DNA of 64,000 nucleotides from JAJDOD01 sp039024895 (GCA_039024895.1 JBCCPJ010000012.1:33784-97783), one strand, 5' to 3'; positions 1-8,710 are shown, counted from the first letter of the stretch. Numbers and translations: made by a program. Notes: a model not told the origin generated them from the letters alone.

Positions 1-57
1 CCTTCTACCCATCAAATTCTCAATTAAAGCGAGTTTTCTCATTTTCCAGGATTTTTT

Positions 58-74
58 ACTAATGTGACATTAGT
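58..74. promoter_or_regulatory. 17-bp perfect dyad, possible operator
   Basis: ACTAATGT-G-ACATTAGT is a perfect palindrome with 8-bp arms around one base, in an AT-rich stretch about 220 bp upstream of the small secreted protein gene at 294. Such a short-spaced dyad fits a dimeric regulator site, but no regulator is identified. The rest of positions 1-293 shows no convincing gene. Confidence 0.35.
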
Positions 75-293
75 TCGCTGAATGTTTCCTAAGGGTCTAA
101 AAATATTGCATAAAATCGCAGCATCCTGACACAAACAGCCAACATGACCTCGATTGTGACGCGGTTTGCATTTGTATGAGCAAATTCTTGCAGAAACTTT
201 GCCTTAATCGGCCTGTAACCCGGTCGGATCACGGTTCCATAAGCGATGGTTGAACCAGAAGGGCAGCGACACTTTCCGTAAAGGACGGCACTT

Positions 294-602
294 ATGAAGA
301 ACGTACTATTTTCCGGTCTGTTGGCCATGGCCGCCGGTCTCCCGGGTAACGCATTGGCGCAAAAGCAAGTTTGTGGCGAACGCGATTTGATCGTGCATGA
401 GCTTGAAAACAAACATGGTGAGTTTCTGCGCTCCGCCGGTTTGCAGGACAACATGATCATGGTTGAGATTTATGCCTCGGATGAGGGCAACTGGACTATC
501 CTATATACAAAGCCATCCGGCCAATCCTGCTTCATGGCCGTAGGGAAAGCCTGGGAAGATCAAATTGAAGTGGAAGCACCCAAAACCGGGACCGCACTTT
601 AA
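294..602 (+). CDS. Small secreted protein of unknown function
   Basis: The product is 102 residues. The N-terminus (KNVLFSGLLAMAAGLPGNALA) is a typical Sec signal peptide with a likely cut after ALA around residue 22, leaving a periplasmic domain of about 80 residues with two cysteines (CGERD and QSCFMA) that could form a disulfide. The ATG follows an AAGGA ribosome binding site by about 8 bases, which supports this start. No enzyme motif was recognised. Short exported proteins of this style are common in Rhodobacterales, but I cannot name a family or function. The gene stands alone, converging on the minus-strand DUF2585 gene about 40 bp downstream. Confidence 0.75.
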   Translation: MKNVLFSGLLAMAAGLPGNALAQKQVCGERDLIVHELENKHGEFLRSAGLQDNMIMVEIYASDEGNWTILYTKPSGQSCFMAVGKAWEDQIEVEAPKTGTAL

Positions 603-639
603 GGTCTATCACCTTGCACCGGTGCGTTCGTCGCACCGG

Positions 640-1191
640 CTATCGGCTTTGCCACTCCAGCACGCCATCTAGCGGGTAGAGCAGCATCAACACGTTCAGC
701 GCCAAGCCGTCGCGGATCACTATGGCGGTCATAACTTCAAACGCGAGGGCAATGGCCACAGTGGCCCATACCGGCAATATGCGCGCGAGGGCAAAGCCCA
801 CCCACATTGCGATGATATCCGACACGGAATTCACCACGCTGTCGCCGTAGTAATCGAGCGATATGGTCACGCTGCGATACCGCTCGATGACCGCATCGCC
901 GTTCTCTACAATCTCCCAGGCGCATTCGATCAACGTCGCAATGGAAAGCCGCCATCCAAGGTTCAGCTTTCCCGCAAACAGCCAAAGGAACCCGTAAAAC
1001 AGGAACCCGTGAATGATATGGCTGAAGACATACCAATCGGCGATGTGTTGGGAGTTTTCGGAGCTGAGTGTTTCGCCGTGCCAGAGCTTTACGTAGCCAC
1101 ATGTGCAGATCGGTTCACGGCCAATCAACAAGAGATAGGCCGCGGTGCCAATCAGCATAAGCCCGGTGAGAATGTAGGGCAGGCGGATCAC
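640..1191 (-). CDS. DUF2585 (UPF0314) family membrane protein
   Basis: The product is a 183-residue integral membrane protein with about five hydrophobic segments. It matches the DUF2585/UPF0314 pattern of alphaproteobacteria: an N-terminal helix, then a soluble stretch with ICTCGYVKLWHGE and NSQHIADWYVFSHIIHG, then WEIVENGDAVIERYR and a DYYGDSVVNSVSDI segment. The biochemical function of the family is unknown. The start is GTG, and it overlaps the stop codon of the upstream Fur-family gene (GTGA), so the two genes are probably co-transcribed from the regulator promoter. That hints at, but does not prove, a link to metal homeostasis. Confidence 0.85.
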   Translation of the reverse strand: MIRLPYILTGLMLIGTAAYLLLIGREPICTCGYVKLWHGETLSSENSQHIADWYVFSHIIHGFLFYGFLWLFAGKLNLGWRLSIATLIECAWEIVENGDAVIERYRSVTISLDYYGDSVVNSVSDIIAMWVGFALARILPVWATVAIALAFEVMTAIVIRDGLALNVLMLLYPLDGVLEWQSR

Positions 1192-1595
1192 TTCCGCTTC
1201 ACACCATAGAGTTCCAGCCGGTGTCCCTTGAGTTCATAGCCCAGCTTGGCGGCAATCTTCTCCTGAAGCGCCTCGATCTCCGCATCGACAAACTGGATCA
1301 CCTCACCGGATTTGAGATCGATTAGATGATCGTGGTGGTCCCGCTCGGCATCTTCATAGCGCGCGCGCCCATCGCGAAACTCAAGCTTTTCCAAAATCCC
1401 CGCTTCTTCAAAGAGTTTTACCGTGCGGTATACCGTTGCCAGCGAAATGCCGGCATCGACACCGCTGGCGCGGGCGTAAAGCTCCTCAACGTCCGGATGA
1501 TCGTGGGAGTCTTCCAGCACCGTCGCAATCACGCGGCGCTGTTCCGTCATTCGGAGGCCCTTCGCCTCACATCGCTCGATAATCGTCTCTGTCAT
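1188..1595 (-). CDS. fur: Fur-family metal-responsive transcriptional regulator (Fur/Mur type)
   Basis: The product is 135 residues from the ATG at 1595, which follows a GAGGGG ribosome binding site; another ATG lies 9 bases upstream but is crowded against an AAGGA. The winged helix with recognition segment SLATVYRTVKLFEEAGI is at residues 51-67. His/Asp metal ligands are visible at H31-H33 and in the DHHDH cluster at 86-90. There is no C-terminal CxxC zinc motif, as in the alphaproteobacterial Fur/Mur group. In this order such proteins usually respond to manganese or iron; the metal here is inferred, not seen. Downstream is the translationally coupled DUF2585 gene; upstream and divergent is queF. 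Confidence 0.88.
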   Translation of the reverse strand: MTETIIERCEAKGLRMTEQRRVIATVLEDSHDHPDVEELYARASGVDAGISLATVYRTVKLFEEAGILEKLEFRDGRARYEDAERDHHDHLIDLKSGEVIQFVDAEIEALQEKIAAKLGYELKGHRLELYGVKRK

Positions 1596-1703
1596 GCCCC
1601 TCATTCCTTACCCTGTCTTACGAAAAGCAGCGCGCAGGAGCAACGCAAAGACCGCCTGCGAAAACCATTTCAAGGCCGGATCGAAATGGGGTAGGCGTGC
1701 CCC

Positions 1704-2165
1704 ATGGAAACGATATACAGCGACCTCAAACAACTGGGCGAACATACCGAGTTGCCCGCCTCCCCCGAAGACGCCGTGCTGGAGCGCGTCTCGAATCCCC
1801 AGGCGGACATCGCCTATTGCGTGCGCTTCACCGCACCCGAGTTCACGTCCCTTTGCCCGATGACCGGTCAACCCGACTTCGCGCACCTTGTGATCGACTA
1901 CGTGCCGGGCGCGTATCTTGTGGAATCGAAGTCGCTCAAACTGTATCTCGGCGCGTTTCGAAATCACGGCGCGTTTCACGAAGACTGCACGCTTTCAATT
2001 GCGCGCCGCCTTGTCGATTTTCTGGACCCGCAATGGCTGCGCATTGGCGGCTACTGGTATCCGCGGGGCGGTATTCCGATTGATGTGTTCTGGCAAACCG
2101 GTGCGATGCCGCAGGACGTCTGGATCCCCGATCAGGGCGTGCCCCCGTATCGTGGTCGCGGGTAG
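1704..2165 (+). CDS. queF: NADPH-dependent 7-cyano-7-deazaguanine reductase QueF
   Basis: This enzyme reduces preQ0 to preQ1 in queuosine biosynthesis, in the cytoplasm. The 153-residue product is the short, unimodular QueF type. The thioimide-forming cysteine is C51 (SLCPMTGQPD) and the general acid aspartate is D58. The QueF signature ESKSLKLYL at residues 74-82 and the FHEDC segment are all present. The length agrees with the family. The related step GluQRS (glutamyl-Q tRNA) is encoded in the same window at 54699-55574 but in a separate unit. No preQ1 riboswitch was recognised in the roughly 100 bp upstream. Confidence 0.96.
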   Translation: METIYSDLKQLGEHTELPASPEDAVLERVSNPQADIAYCVRFTAPEFTSLCPMTGQPDFAHLVIDYVPGAYLVESKSLKLYLGAFRNHGAFHEDCTLSIARRLVDFLDPQWLRIGGYWYPRGGIPIDVFWQTGAMPQDVWIPDQGVPPYRGRG

Positions 2166-2188
2166 TTTCTCTCGCGAGAGGATTTGTT

Positions 2189-2803
2189 ATGCCTACCCGT
2201 AAAGAGAGAGAAGGCCGCCCCGACATCGACACCATGACCACCGGGCAAGACCTCAAGCGCTGGTATTGGCGCAAGGACGAGTTGGTGGCGCGCGCGCGGG
2301 CCCTCGGGGTCAAAACCAGCGGGGGCAAGTTCTTGATCCTCGACCGGATCGCACATTATCTGGACACTGGTGAAACGGCGTTTCCGGGCGATCTCAAAGT
2401 CACGCCGCAGTCCAAGTTCGACTGGCATAGTGCAACGCTCACACCAGAAACGATCATCACCGACAGCTACAAGAACAGCCAGAATGTGCGCAGGTTTTTC
2501 AAGGCGCAGCTTGGCGATGGGTTCAAGTTCAACATCGCCTTCATGGCGTGGATGCGCAGCAATACGGGCAAAACGCTTGCCGACGCCTGCGCTGCCTATG
2601 GCGAGATACGGAAAGCCGAAAAGGAAAACCCCGCCGCCATCCCCGATCACAACCAGTTCAACCAATACACGCGCGATTTCCTCGACGACAATCCCGACCT
2701 CTCCATGGCCGATGTCCGGCGCGTCTGGGCGCTCAAGATACAACGACCGTCGGAAACCGGGCGTCATGTCTATGAACGAGGTGATCTGAAATTGGAGGAA
2801 TAA
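2189..2803 (+). CDS. SAP-like / DUF6434 domain protein
   Basis: The 204-residue product starts at an ATG 7 bases after an AGAGGA site, 23 bp behind queF. Residues of roughly 21-60 (LKRWYWRKDELVARARALGV...GGKFLILDRIAHYL) resemble a SAP-type helix-extended-helix fold, which in other proteins binds nucleic acid. Residues of roughly 73-130 (FDWHSATLTPETIITDSY, NVRRFFKAQLGDGFKF) match what I know of DUF6434. The C-terminal part contains a helical region with a FNQYTRDFL motif. No catalytic residues stand out. The function is unknown; DNA or RNA binding is only a suggestion from the SAP-like part. Confidence 0.75.
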   Translation: MPTRKEREGRPDIDTMTTGQDLKRWYWRKDELVARARALGVKTSGGKFLILDRIAHYLDTGETAFPGDLKVTPQSKFDWHSATLTPETIITDSYKNSQNVRRFFKAQLGDGFKFNIAFMAWMRSNTGKTLADACAAYGEIRKAEKENPAAIPDHNQFNQYTRDFLDDNPDLSMADVRRVWALKIQRPSETGRHVYERGDLKLEE

Positions 2804-2950
2804 GGCGGTTTTCTCAGGATGCGTAAGGCGCGCAGGACAATGGTGAAATCGACCGCATCTGCACCATAATCAAAGCTTGCTGTCGATCCGCTGTCAGATC
2901 GCCGGAATGTTCAGATGAACAAGACGCTGGTACCGAAGCAGGACCATATA

Positions 2951-3508
2951 ATGGCGAGAAAAACCTTCTTCGTGCTTGCGGCAGCCGTGCTGGTGGGGTG
3001 TGAAGACCCGCCATCTGAGCCGTTAGGGACGGGGCTTGTGCCTGACGAGGCGTTCCACGCACAAGCCAAAGCGGCGTTTGAAAGCTATCAGTCGATCAGC
3101 TTCTCCGAGGATATCGAAGTCTGTGGTTACTTTGGCTTCGACGCGGAAGGCGCATTTATCGCGGTTGGCCCGGTGCGGGGCGAGATCGACAGTTGCGTCG
3201 TTGACGATATCCCGGAAGCAATCGTTGAGATCGTCGCCTCCTATCACACGCATTCAAGCTTCGATACGGAAGCGGATAGCGAAGTGCCGAGCACCGATGA
3301 TGTCACCACCGACATCGAAGAACAGGTGTTTGGATACGTTGGAACCCCCGGCGGTCGCCTTTGGCTGGTCGACTGGCAAGAGGCAACCGTCACGCAGCTA
3401 TGCGGCCTCTATTGCCTGAGTTCAGACGAGGACTTCATTGAAGGTGACGCCGGACCAATCGCGCACAGCTACACATTGGACGACCTGCGCGAGCGAGAAG
3501 GCGAGTGA
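2951..3508 (+). CDS. DUF4329-type lipoprotein with JAMM-like metal-site pattern
   Basis: I start the gene at the ATG at 2951 because it gives a lipoprotein signal peptide (MARKTFFVLAAAVLVGC) with lipobox LVGC, Cys17; an in-frame ATG at 2915 would bury it. The mature part of about 168 residues has E56 followed by a Cys-Gly (EVCGY), then H99-T-H101, then S114-T-D-D117. This order, Glu ... HxH ... SxxD, resembles the JAB/JAMM metalloprotease site, with a longer gap than usual between HxH and SxxD. That pattern is what I know from DUF4329-like domains, which often end polymorphic toxins. The protein probably faces the periplasm or is displayed. Its activity is an inference. Confidence 0.7.
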   Translation: MARKTFFVLAAAVLVGCEDPPSEPLGTGLVPDEAFHAQAKAAFESYQSISFSEDIEVCGYFGFDAEGAFIAVGPVRGEIDSCVVDDIPEAIVEIVASYHTHSSFDTEADSEVPSTDDVTTDIEEQVFGYVGTPGGRLWLVDWQEATVTQLCGLYCLSSDEDFIEGDAGPIAHSYTLDDLREREGE

Positions 3509-3703
3509 TCTAGTGCCGCCTGCAGGTAGTCTTGCTCTAACATAGTCTTTTGCGCCGCCCTTGGACGTAAGGTCCGCCAAATGCCACGGAAATTAACCGG
3601 ATATTTTCGGCGTGACCGGCAGTGCTTCCCGAAGCAGCCCAAGTTTTCATCGTAGAGAGCATTCATCGGCCAAGGATAATCCAATGACCGCTTTGGGGCC
3701 GGC

Positions 3704-5197
3704 TTAAGCGCTCAGCGACTGCGCCGTCAGCGATCCATCGGCATTGGTCACCATCACTTTGAAATTGGCAAATTCTGCGTCGTTGGCGTCAAAAACCCCA
3801 TCGCCATTGCTGTCGAACACCGAGCGCAGCGCCTCGATATCGCTCGTCGCCGTGGGGTCCCACTCGGTGAATACATATTGCCGCTGTTCGCTGATCTCGC
3901 CCGTGTTCTCCGGGTCATAGAACAGCACGCCATTGCCCTCAGCCGCCCAGGCCGTCCGGTTTACGAGGCCGTCGCCCGTGGCATCCACGAAGATGGTGGA
4001 TTGGGAGAGTTCGATGATCTCAATGCCAGCGCCGGTGAGGTCGAGGAGGATGGGGGCGGATTGTTCTTTCTCAAGCTTGTCGCGGGCGCGATCTGCGGAG
4101 CGCTCGTGAGCCCTTGCATCAGAATCCCGACCTTCGCTACGAGCTCGCTCGGCCTGCCGCTCATGGAGCTCAACATTGTGCTGTTGCCGATCGCTATTGG
4201 TCAGTTGCCCATCGCCATCAACGTCGCCGCCCGGCTGGTAGCTCAAACCTTTAAACGGTCCATCTGCATAAAACCACTCGAAGCCGCCACCATACGACTT
4301 TTTCAAAACGGTTGCTTCAATTTCTTCGTCTTTAAAAGGGTTCTTGTAGAAAATACCGGAGTCTGGATTATGCGTATCCGTAAAGTGATTTTTGTTGAAG
4401 CGATCAATATCGACAACTTCTCCCGTATGGGAGTCGATGTGGTGTGTTCCATCGGTCAGATAAAACAACGCCTCGCCTACTTTTGCTAAAAGCTCGTTCT
4501 CTCTATTTTGTAGAAAGAAACTTTTTTCCGCTGGTTCTTCTGCGAGTAGTTCGTTGCGAGCATGAAGATAGGCATTTCTCTCTATTGCTAATCGCGTATT
4601 TAGGTCAAAAATAGGCGGCCCAAGTATTGAATTGAGAAACTGATTTTCACCTACTCCTACACCAATCGACTGTACAAATATTCCTTCCTCAGTTACAATC
4701 ACCCTGCGCGCCACTAAACCGCCTTCATAAGGTGGTCCTGATTCAACTAGACCATCATGAAACATATGGCCGGAAAGCGTGATGTTAATGACGGTCATGG
4801 TTTCAGCATGGACGATGTGGGTAACGGGATTTATACCGGCCACCATGGACCTTGAACCAGTTTCGATCGGGTTTCCGTAATCATCGAGAAAATTAGGGGC
4901 CGGCTCTTCCATTAAAGCCATGAAGACATGTTGTGCTGTCACGTTTTGGTTAGCCCAACGAGCCGTAGACGCGGGGCTTTGTCCAGAAGGGACGCCTGTC
5001 GAAATGAAGTCGAGCGCGTTATATTGGATTTGTGCTAGACTATCGTACTGATGGAAGTCGTCGTGATCGGACGTAATCAGGCCATATGTATTTACTCTTT
5101 GTTCACTTCCGTCCACAAAGGTAATTGTCGTAGTGAAGCGATCAATGCTGTAGGCCCCACCATGTTCAGTTTCTCCTACAAAGAATGGATTAGTCAT
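3704..5197 (-). CDS. EF-hand-rich presumed type I secretion substrate, C-terminally short
   Basis: The 497-residue product has no Sec signal peptide. Residues 1-300 form an unrecognised domain with a short HxFH motif (H144, H147). Residues 325-336 (DVDGDGQLTNSD), 405-412 and 462-476 (DSNGDGVFDANDAEF) are EF-hand-like calcium loops. A charged helical linker lies at 337-380, followed by an ILLDLTGAGIEI segment known from long calcium-binding type I secreted proteins. In those relatives the sequence continues well past this point; here it stops after SLTAQSLSA, with no RTX nonapeptides. The ATG overlaps the end of the upstream membrane-protein gene by 8 bp and has an AAAGG site. Context (ABC and HlyD genes upstream in the same unit) suggests a secreted effector or toxin. 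Function unproven. Confidence 0.65.
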   Translation of the reverse strand: MTNPFFVGETEHGGAYSIDRFTTTITFVDGSEQRVNTYGLITSDHDDFHQYDSLAQIQYNALDFISTGVPSGQSPASTARWANQNVTAQHVFMALMEEPAPNFLDDYGNPIETGSRSMVAGINPVTHIVHAETMTVINITLSGHMFHDGLVESGPPYEGGLVARRVIVTEEGIFVQSIGVGVGENQFLNSILGPPIFDLNTRLAIERNAYLHARNELLAEEPAEKSFFLQNRENELLAKVGEALFYLTDGTHHIDSHTGEVVDIDRFNKNHFTDTHNPDSGIFYKNPFKDEEIEATVLKKSYGGGFEWFYADGPFKGLSYQPGGDVDGDGQLTNSDRQQHNVELHERQAERARSEGRDSDARAHERSADRARDKLEKEQSAPILLDLTGAGIEIIELSQSTIFVDATGDGLVNRTAWAAEGNGVLFYDPENTGEISEQRQYVFTEWDPTATSDIEALRSVFDSNGDGVFDANDAEFANFKVMVTNADGSLTAQSLSA

Positions 5198-5618
5198 TTT
5201 TTTTACCTTTCATATATATTGTGGCGGTACAGACCGCGGATATGAAAACGACCAGTGCATTCATAGAGGCTTGCTGAAACAAAGCCTTATATCCAAGAGG
5301 AGTAATACTACCTCCTTTGAATAGTAATCTTTCGCCATATCCCGCTTGTCCAGGTGTCATAATTTTTATCCATAGAATAAAGGAAACAAATAAAACTATG
5401 AGTAATAAAATTGATTTTATTGCAATGACCTTAATCGCTTCTGAGTAGTTTTTTTGTTCCCAAACTCGAAAAATTATGTTTGCAGTAAATAAAATAAATA
5501 TGCTAAAAAAAAGACTCTGTATAGAAGATCCATATAAGATAACTACCCCTAAAAAAATTAGTAGAGAAAAAATTACGGATAATTTAATTTTCGGTTTTTT
5601 ACTTTCGGCGCCAGTCAT
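5190..5618 (-). CDS. Small four-helix membrane protein, possible immunity or accessory protein
   Basis: The product is 142 residues with four hydrophobic segments, near residues 12-30, 33-50, 66-88 and 118-136, with lysine-rich ends. The DNA is clearly more AT-rich than the neighbouring genes, which suggests foreign origin. It lies between the HlyD-type adaptor gene and the substrate gene, overlaps the latter by 8 bp, and is read in the same direction, so it is probably co-translated with the substrate. A small polytopic membrane protein beside a type I secreted protein is a usual arrangement for bacteriocin immunity, but it could equally be a secretion accessory. No family was recognised. 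Confidence 0.6.
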   Translation of the reverse strand: MTGAESKKPKIKLSVIFSLLIFLGVVILYGSSIQSLFFSIFILFTANIIFRVWEQKNYSEAIKVIAIKSILLLIVLFVSFILWIKIMTPGQAGYGERLLFKGGSITPLGYKALFQQASMNALVVFISAVCTATIYMKGKKND

Positions 5619-5688
5619 TTCATGTCACCCAGTTGATACTTTTAGTTTCGTTCAAGAATTTTGATACATCTAGAGCACAATTCATCCC

Positions 5689-6984
5689 TCAACTCTCCCT
5701 CATTGCTCGCTCGAAGTAATCGGTGAGCGGTTTTGTCAGGTAGGACAGCGGTGTGCGGTCCTCTGTGCGGAGATAGGCCTCGACGGGCATGCCGGGGAGC
5801 ATCTCTTGCCCCTCAAGCTTAGCCAGTTCCGTCTCCAGCGCCATGATATTCACCCGGTAATAGGGCGCGCCGGTTTGGGGGTTCTCCAGCACATCCGCCG
5901 AGACACCGGTGATCTGCCCGGCGATCTCCGGCGTCACCCGTTGGTTGAAGGCGGAGAAGCGGAGCGTCACCGGCTGGCCCGGATAGACCTGATCCACATG
6001 GATCGCGTCGATCTCCGCCTCGATCACCAAGGGCTGGTCTTGGGGCACCACATACATCAGGGGCTCCGCCGGTTGCACCACGCCTTGGGCGGCAAAAACC
6101 GTTGAGCCGAACACCACCCCCGCCACGGGGGCCCGGATATCGAGCCGGGCGAGGCGCGCGTTCAACCCGCGTTGGCGTTCGAGGAGTTCGAGCTCCCGCA
6201 ATTGAATGTCGCGCAACTCGGCAATGGCGGCCTCGCGCCGGGTGTTGCCAAGGCGGAGCTTCTCGATTTCAAAGCCAGCGATCTCCCCCCGGAACTGCGC
6301 GATATCCGCCGTCAGCTTGCCGATTTGGCCGGTGATGTCCGCGGCCTCCCGGCGTAACGCGGAAACCTGCCGCGCTTGGGTTAGCCCCTTGGCGAGCAGG
6401 GCGGTTTGTGCGTCGAGGTCGGCGGCCACCAAAGCGTCTTGGGCGCGGAGACCCTGCAATTGCGCCTCCGTCCCGGTGATACGGTTTCCGGTCTGCGCAA
6501 TTCGCTCCTCAAGCTGGCCCAACTCGCGGGCAAAGCTCTCCCGACGCGCCTCAAAAAGCGTGGTTTGCCCCGCGATTTGGTCCCGGGTACCGGCATCTGT
6601 CCGTTGGGATATCTCGTCCGGAAAGCTGACCCGGTCCGTGCCGTCCCGTTCCGCTTCGAGCCGTGCCCGGCGCGCGCCAAATTCCACCAGTTGCAGGTCA
6701 ATCACCGCCAATTCGGAAGCGAGCAACGTATCGTCCAGCCGGAGGAGCAGATCGCCCGCGTCGACGTGGTCTCCATCCCGCGCCGCGATCTCAGCAATCA
6801 CGCCACCTTCGCGGTGCTGCACCACCTGGCGATTGTTTTCCACGACCACCGTGCCCGGGGCAATGATGGCGCCCGCAATCTCCGCGCGCATGCTCCAGAC
6901 GCCAATGACGCCCACCAACAGGGCAAGGGCCACGCCGCCAATGCCCATGGGCAACCAGATGCTGTATTTGGCGGATCGGCTCAT
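5689..6984 (-). CDS. HlyD-family type I secretion periplasmic adaptor
   Basis: The 431-residue product has one N-terminal membrane helix (about residues 15-33), then biotinyl-lipoyl-like segments (VVENNRQVVQHREGGVIAEI and the matching RLARLDIRAPVAGVVFGSTV). Between them is a long alpha-hairpin coiled coil at roughly 95-275, and after them a C-terminal beta domain ending in GMPVEAYLRTEDRTPLSYLTKPL. This is the PrtE/HlyD pattern of adaptors that bridge an inner-membrane ABC exporter and a TolC-like outer membrane channel. Its start overlaps the end of the ABC gene by 4 bp. No TolC-type gene is present nearby. The reading frame is intact even though the adjacent ABC gene is interrupted. Confidence 0.9.
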   Translation of the reverse strand: MSRSAKYSIWLPMGIGGVALALLVGVIGVWSMRAEIAGAIIAPGTVVVENNRQVVQHREGGVIAEIAARDGDHVDAGDLLLRLDDTLLASELAVIDLQLVEFGARRARLEAERDGTDRVSFPDEISQRTDAGTRDQIAGQTTLFEARRESFARELGQLEERIAQTGNRITGTEAQLQGLRAQDALVAADLDAQTALLAKGLTQARQVSALRREAADITGQIGKLTADIAQFRGEIAGFEIEKLRLGNTRREAAIAELRDIQLRELELLERQRGLNARLARLDIRAPVAGVVFGSTVFAAQGVVQPAEPLMYVVPQDQPLVIEAEIDAIHVDQVYPGQPVTLRFSAFNQRVTPEIAGQITGVSADVLENPQTGAPYYRVNIMALETELAKLEGQEMLPGMPVEAYLRTEDRTPLSYLTKPLTDYFERAMRES

Positions 6985-8687
6985 GCGACTTGCCCGTTGC
7001 CCAAGCTTCGCTGCACCTCGCTCGCGTTCTTCATCATGGCGCGGATGATCTCGTCGCGCGGCCCAAGCGCTTTGACCCGCCCGGCTTCGAGCACAAGGAG
7101 TTTATCGCATTCGGCAATCGCGGTGGGGCGGTGGGTCATGATGACAACGGCGCGCTGGCGCTCCTTCATGTCGCGAATGGCCGCGTTAAGCGCATCGCTG
7201 CCTTCCTGGTCCAGGGCCGAGTTTGGCTCGTCCAGCACCAACAGCACCGGGTTGCCATAGAGCGCGCGCGCCAGGGCGATCCGTTGCTTTTGCCCGCCCG
7301 AAAGGCCGATCTCGTTATCCTCGACCCGCGTGTCATACCCGTTAGGCAGGGACAGGATAAGCTCATGGGCCTTGGCCCGCTTGGCCGCTTCAACAACGGC
7401 TTCACTGTCCGGGGATAGGGCCATCCGGGCGATATTCTCGGCAATCGTGCCGCTAATGAGCGTTGGGTCTTGCGGCAAATAGCCGACATAGGCGCCGAGG
7501 TCCTCGGGGTGATAGTGACCCATGAGCGCGCCGCCCAGGCGCACCTCGCCGACATTCGGCTCAATGAGCGCAAGGAGCGCCTTGGCAATGGACGTTTTGC
7601 CAGCACCGCTTGGGCCGATCACGCCGAGCGCTTCGCCGCCCGGCACCGTGAAAGAGACGTCGTAGAGGATCGGTTTGGCCTGGGACGACGCAGCGAGGGT
7701 GAGCCCTTTGACCGCAAGAGTAGCGTCCGGCTCGGGTAAACGCGTTCGACTTGGACCGCGCTCCGTTGCGAGGTCTTCCTTGAGTGCTGCCCAGGCGGCT
7801 TTCGCCCGGGTGAACTGAGGCCAGCGGCCAATCACTTGCTCGATCGGCGCCAGCGCGCGTCCCATGAGGATTGAGGCGGCGATCATTGCACCGGCCGTCA
7901 TCTCACCCGCAAGTACAAGCCACGCCCCGAGTGCCAGGATCAGGGACTGAAGCGACAGGCGGAACGCCTTCGTGAAGGTCGAGAATGCCCCGGTCCAATC
8001 GACCGCGACCAGGTTCTCCTGCAATGCCTGATCGCGCTTTGCCAGCCAGCGCGCCGTCAAGGCCGGAACCATCCCTTGGGAGCGCGCGATCTCAGCAGCC
8101 TTTCGGGCGTTTTCTTCGAATGCGCTTGCGTCACTGCTGACCCGATGGGCCTGTTCGACCCGCTTGGCCGTCAGCGCCTGGTTCACGAGTGCCACGGCGA
8201 TCAGGACAAGACCGCCAGCCAGAGAGAACCAACCGAGCTACGGGTGGAATATGAAGATCAACCCGATGAAAAGCGGTGTGAACGGCGCATCGAAGAGGGC
8301 GGCAAAGCCGGGCGACGCGATCGTGGATTGCACGGCGTCCACATCTCGGCGTAAGTGCGGCTTGCTCCGTCCCCCCTGGAAGAGTTGTTCAAACACCTCT
8401 CCGTCGAGCTCCGCCTGGAGACGCGCAGCGCAGCGCGCAAGGAGACGCGTCCGGGCGAAATCAAGAAGCCACATCAAGCCGTAGAGCACCAGAACAAGGA
8501 CGATCAGCGCTACGAGCGTTTCTTCCGAACCCGAGCCGAGAACGCGGTCGTACACCTGAAGCATGAAGAGCGGACCGGTCAGCATAAGCAGGTTCACAAA
8601 GACGCTGAACACGCCGACAAACAGGAGCGCGTGCTTGAACGACCCAACGGCGCGCACCACAGAATTCTCAAGCGAACTCGTACTCAA
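6981..8687 (-). pseudogene. PrtD-type type I secretion ABC transporter, interrupted by an in-frame TAG
   Basis: Two same-frame pieces make one typical 568-codon permease/ATPase. Piece one (TTG start at 8687, 149 residues) has the first membrane helices and ends ...IFIFHP. Codon 150 is TAG at 8238-8240. The frame then continues LGWFSLAGG and contains Walker A (GPSGAGKTS), Q-loop (LPQDP), signature (LSGGQKQ) and Walker B (LLVLDEPNSALD). Relatives usually carry Trp after HP, so one base change, TGG to TAG, explains it. The ATP-binding half could restart at a GTG at 8195, but it would lack two or more helices. Possibilities are a real nonsense mutation, a sequencing error or suppression. The paired adaptor and substrate genes follow directly. 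Confidence 0.85.
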
Positions 8688-8710
8688 AGGACTAAATACC
8701 CGTGCTTTAA

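Noticed and set aside
4441..5690. Insertion sequence explanation for the AT-rich stretch
   Set aside because: No transposase, terminal inverted repeats or target duplication is visible; only base composition suggests transfer.
8238..8240. Pyrrolysine or selenocysteine recoding at the TAG
   Set aside because: Selenocysteine uses TGA, pyrrolysine machinery is not expected in this group, and the relatives carry Trp here; nonsense mutation or error is simpler.
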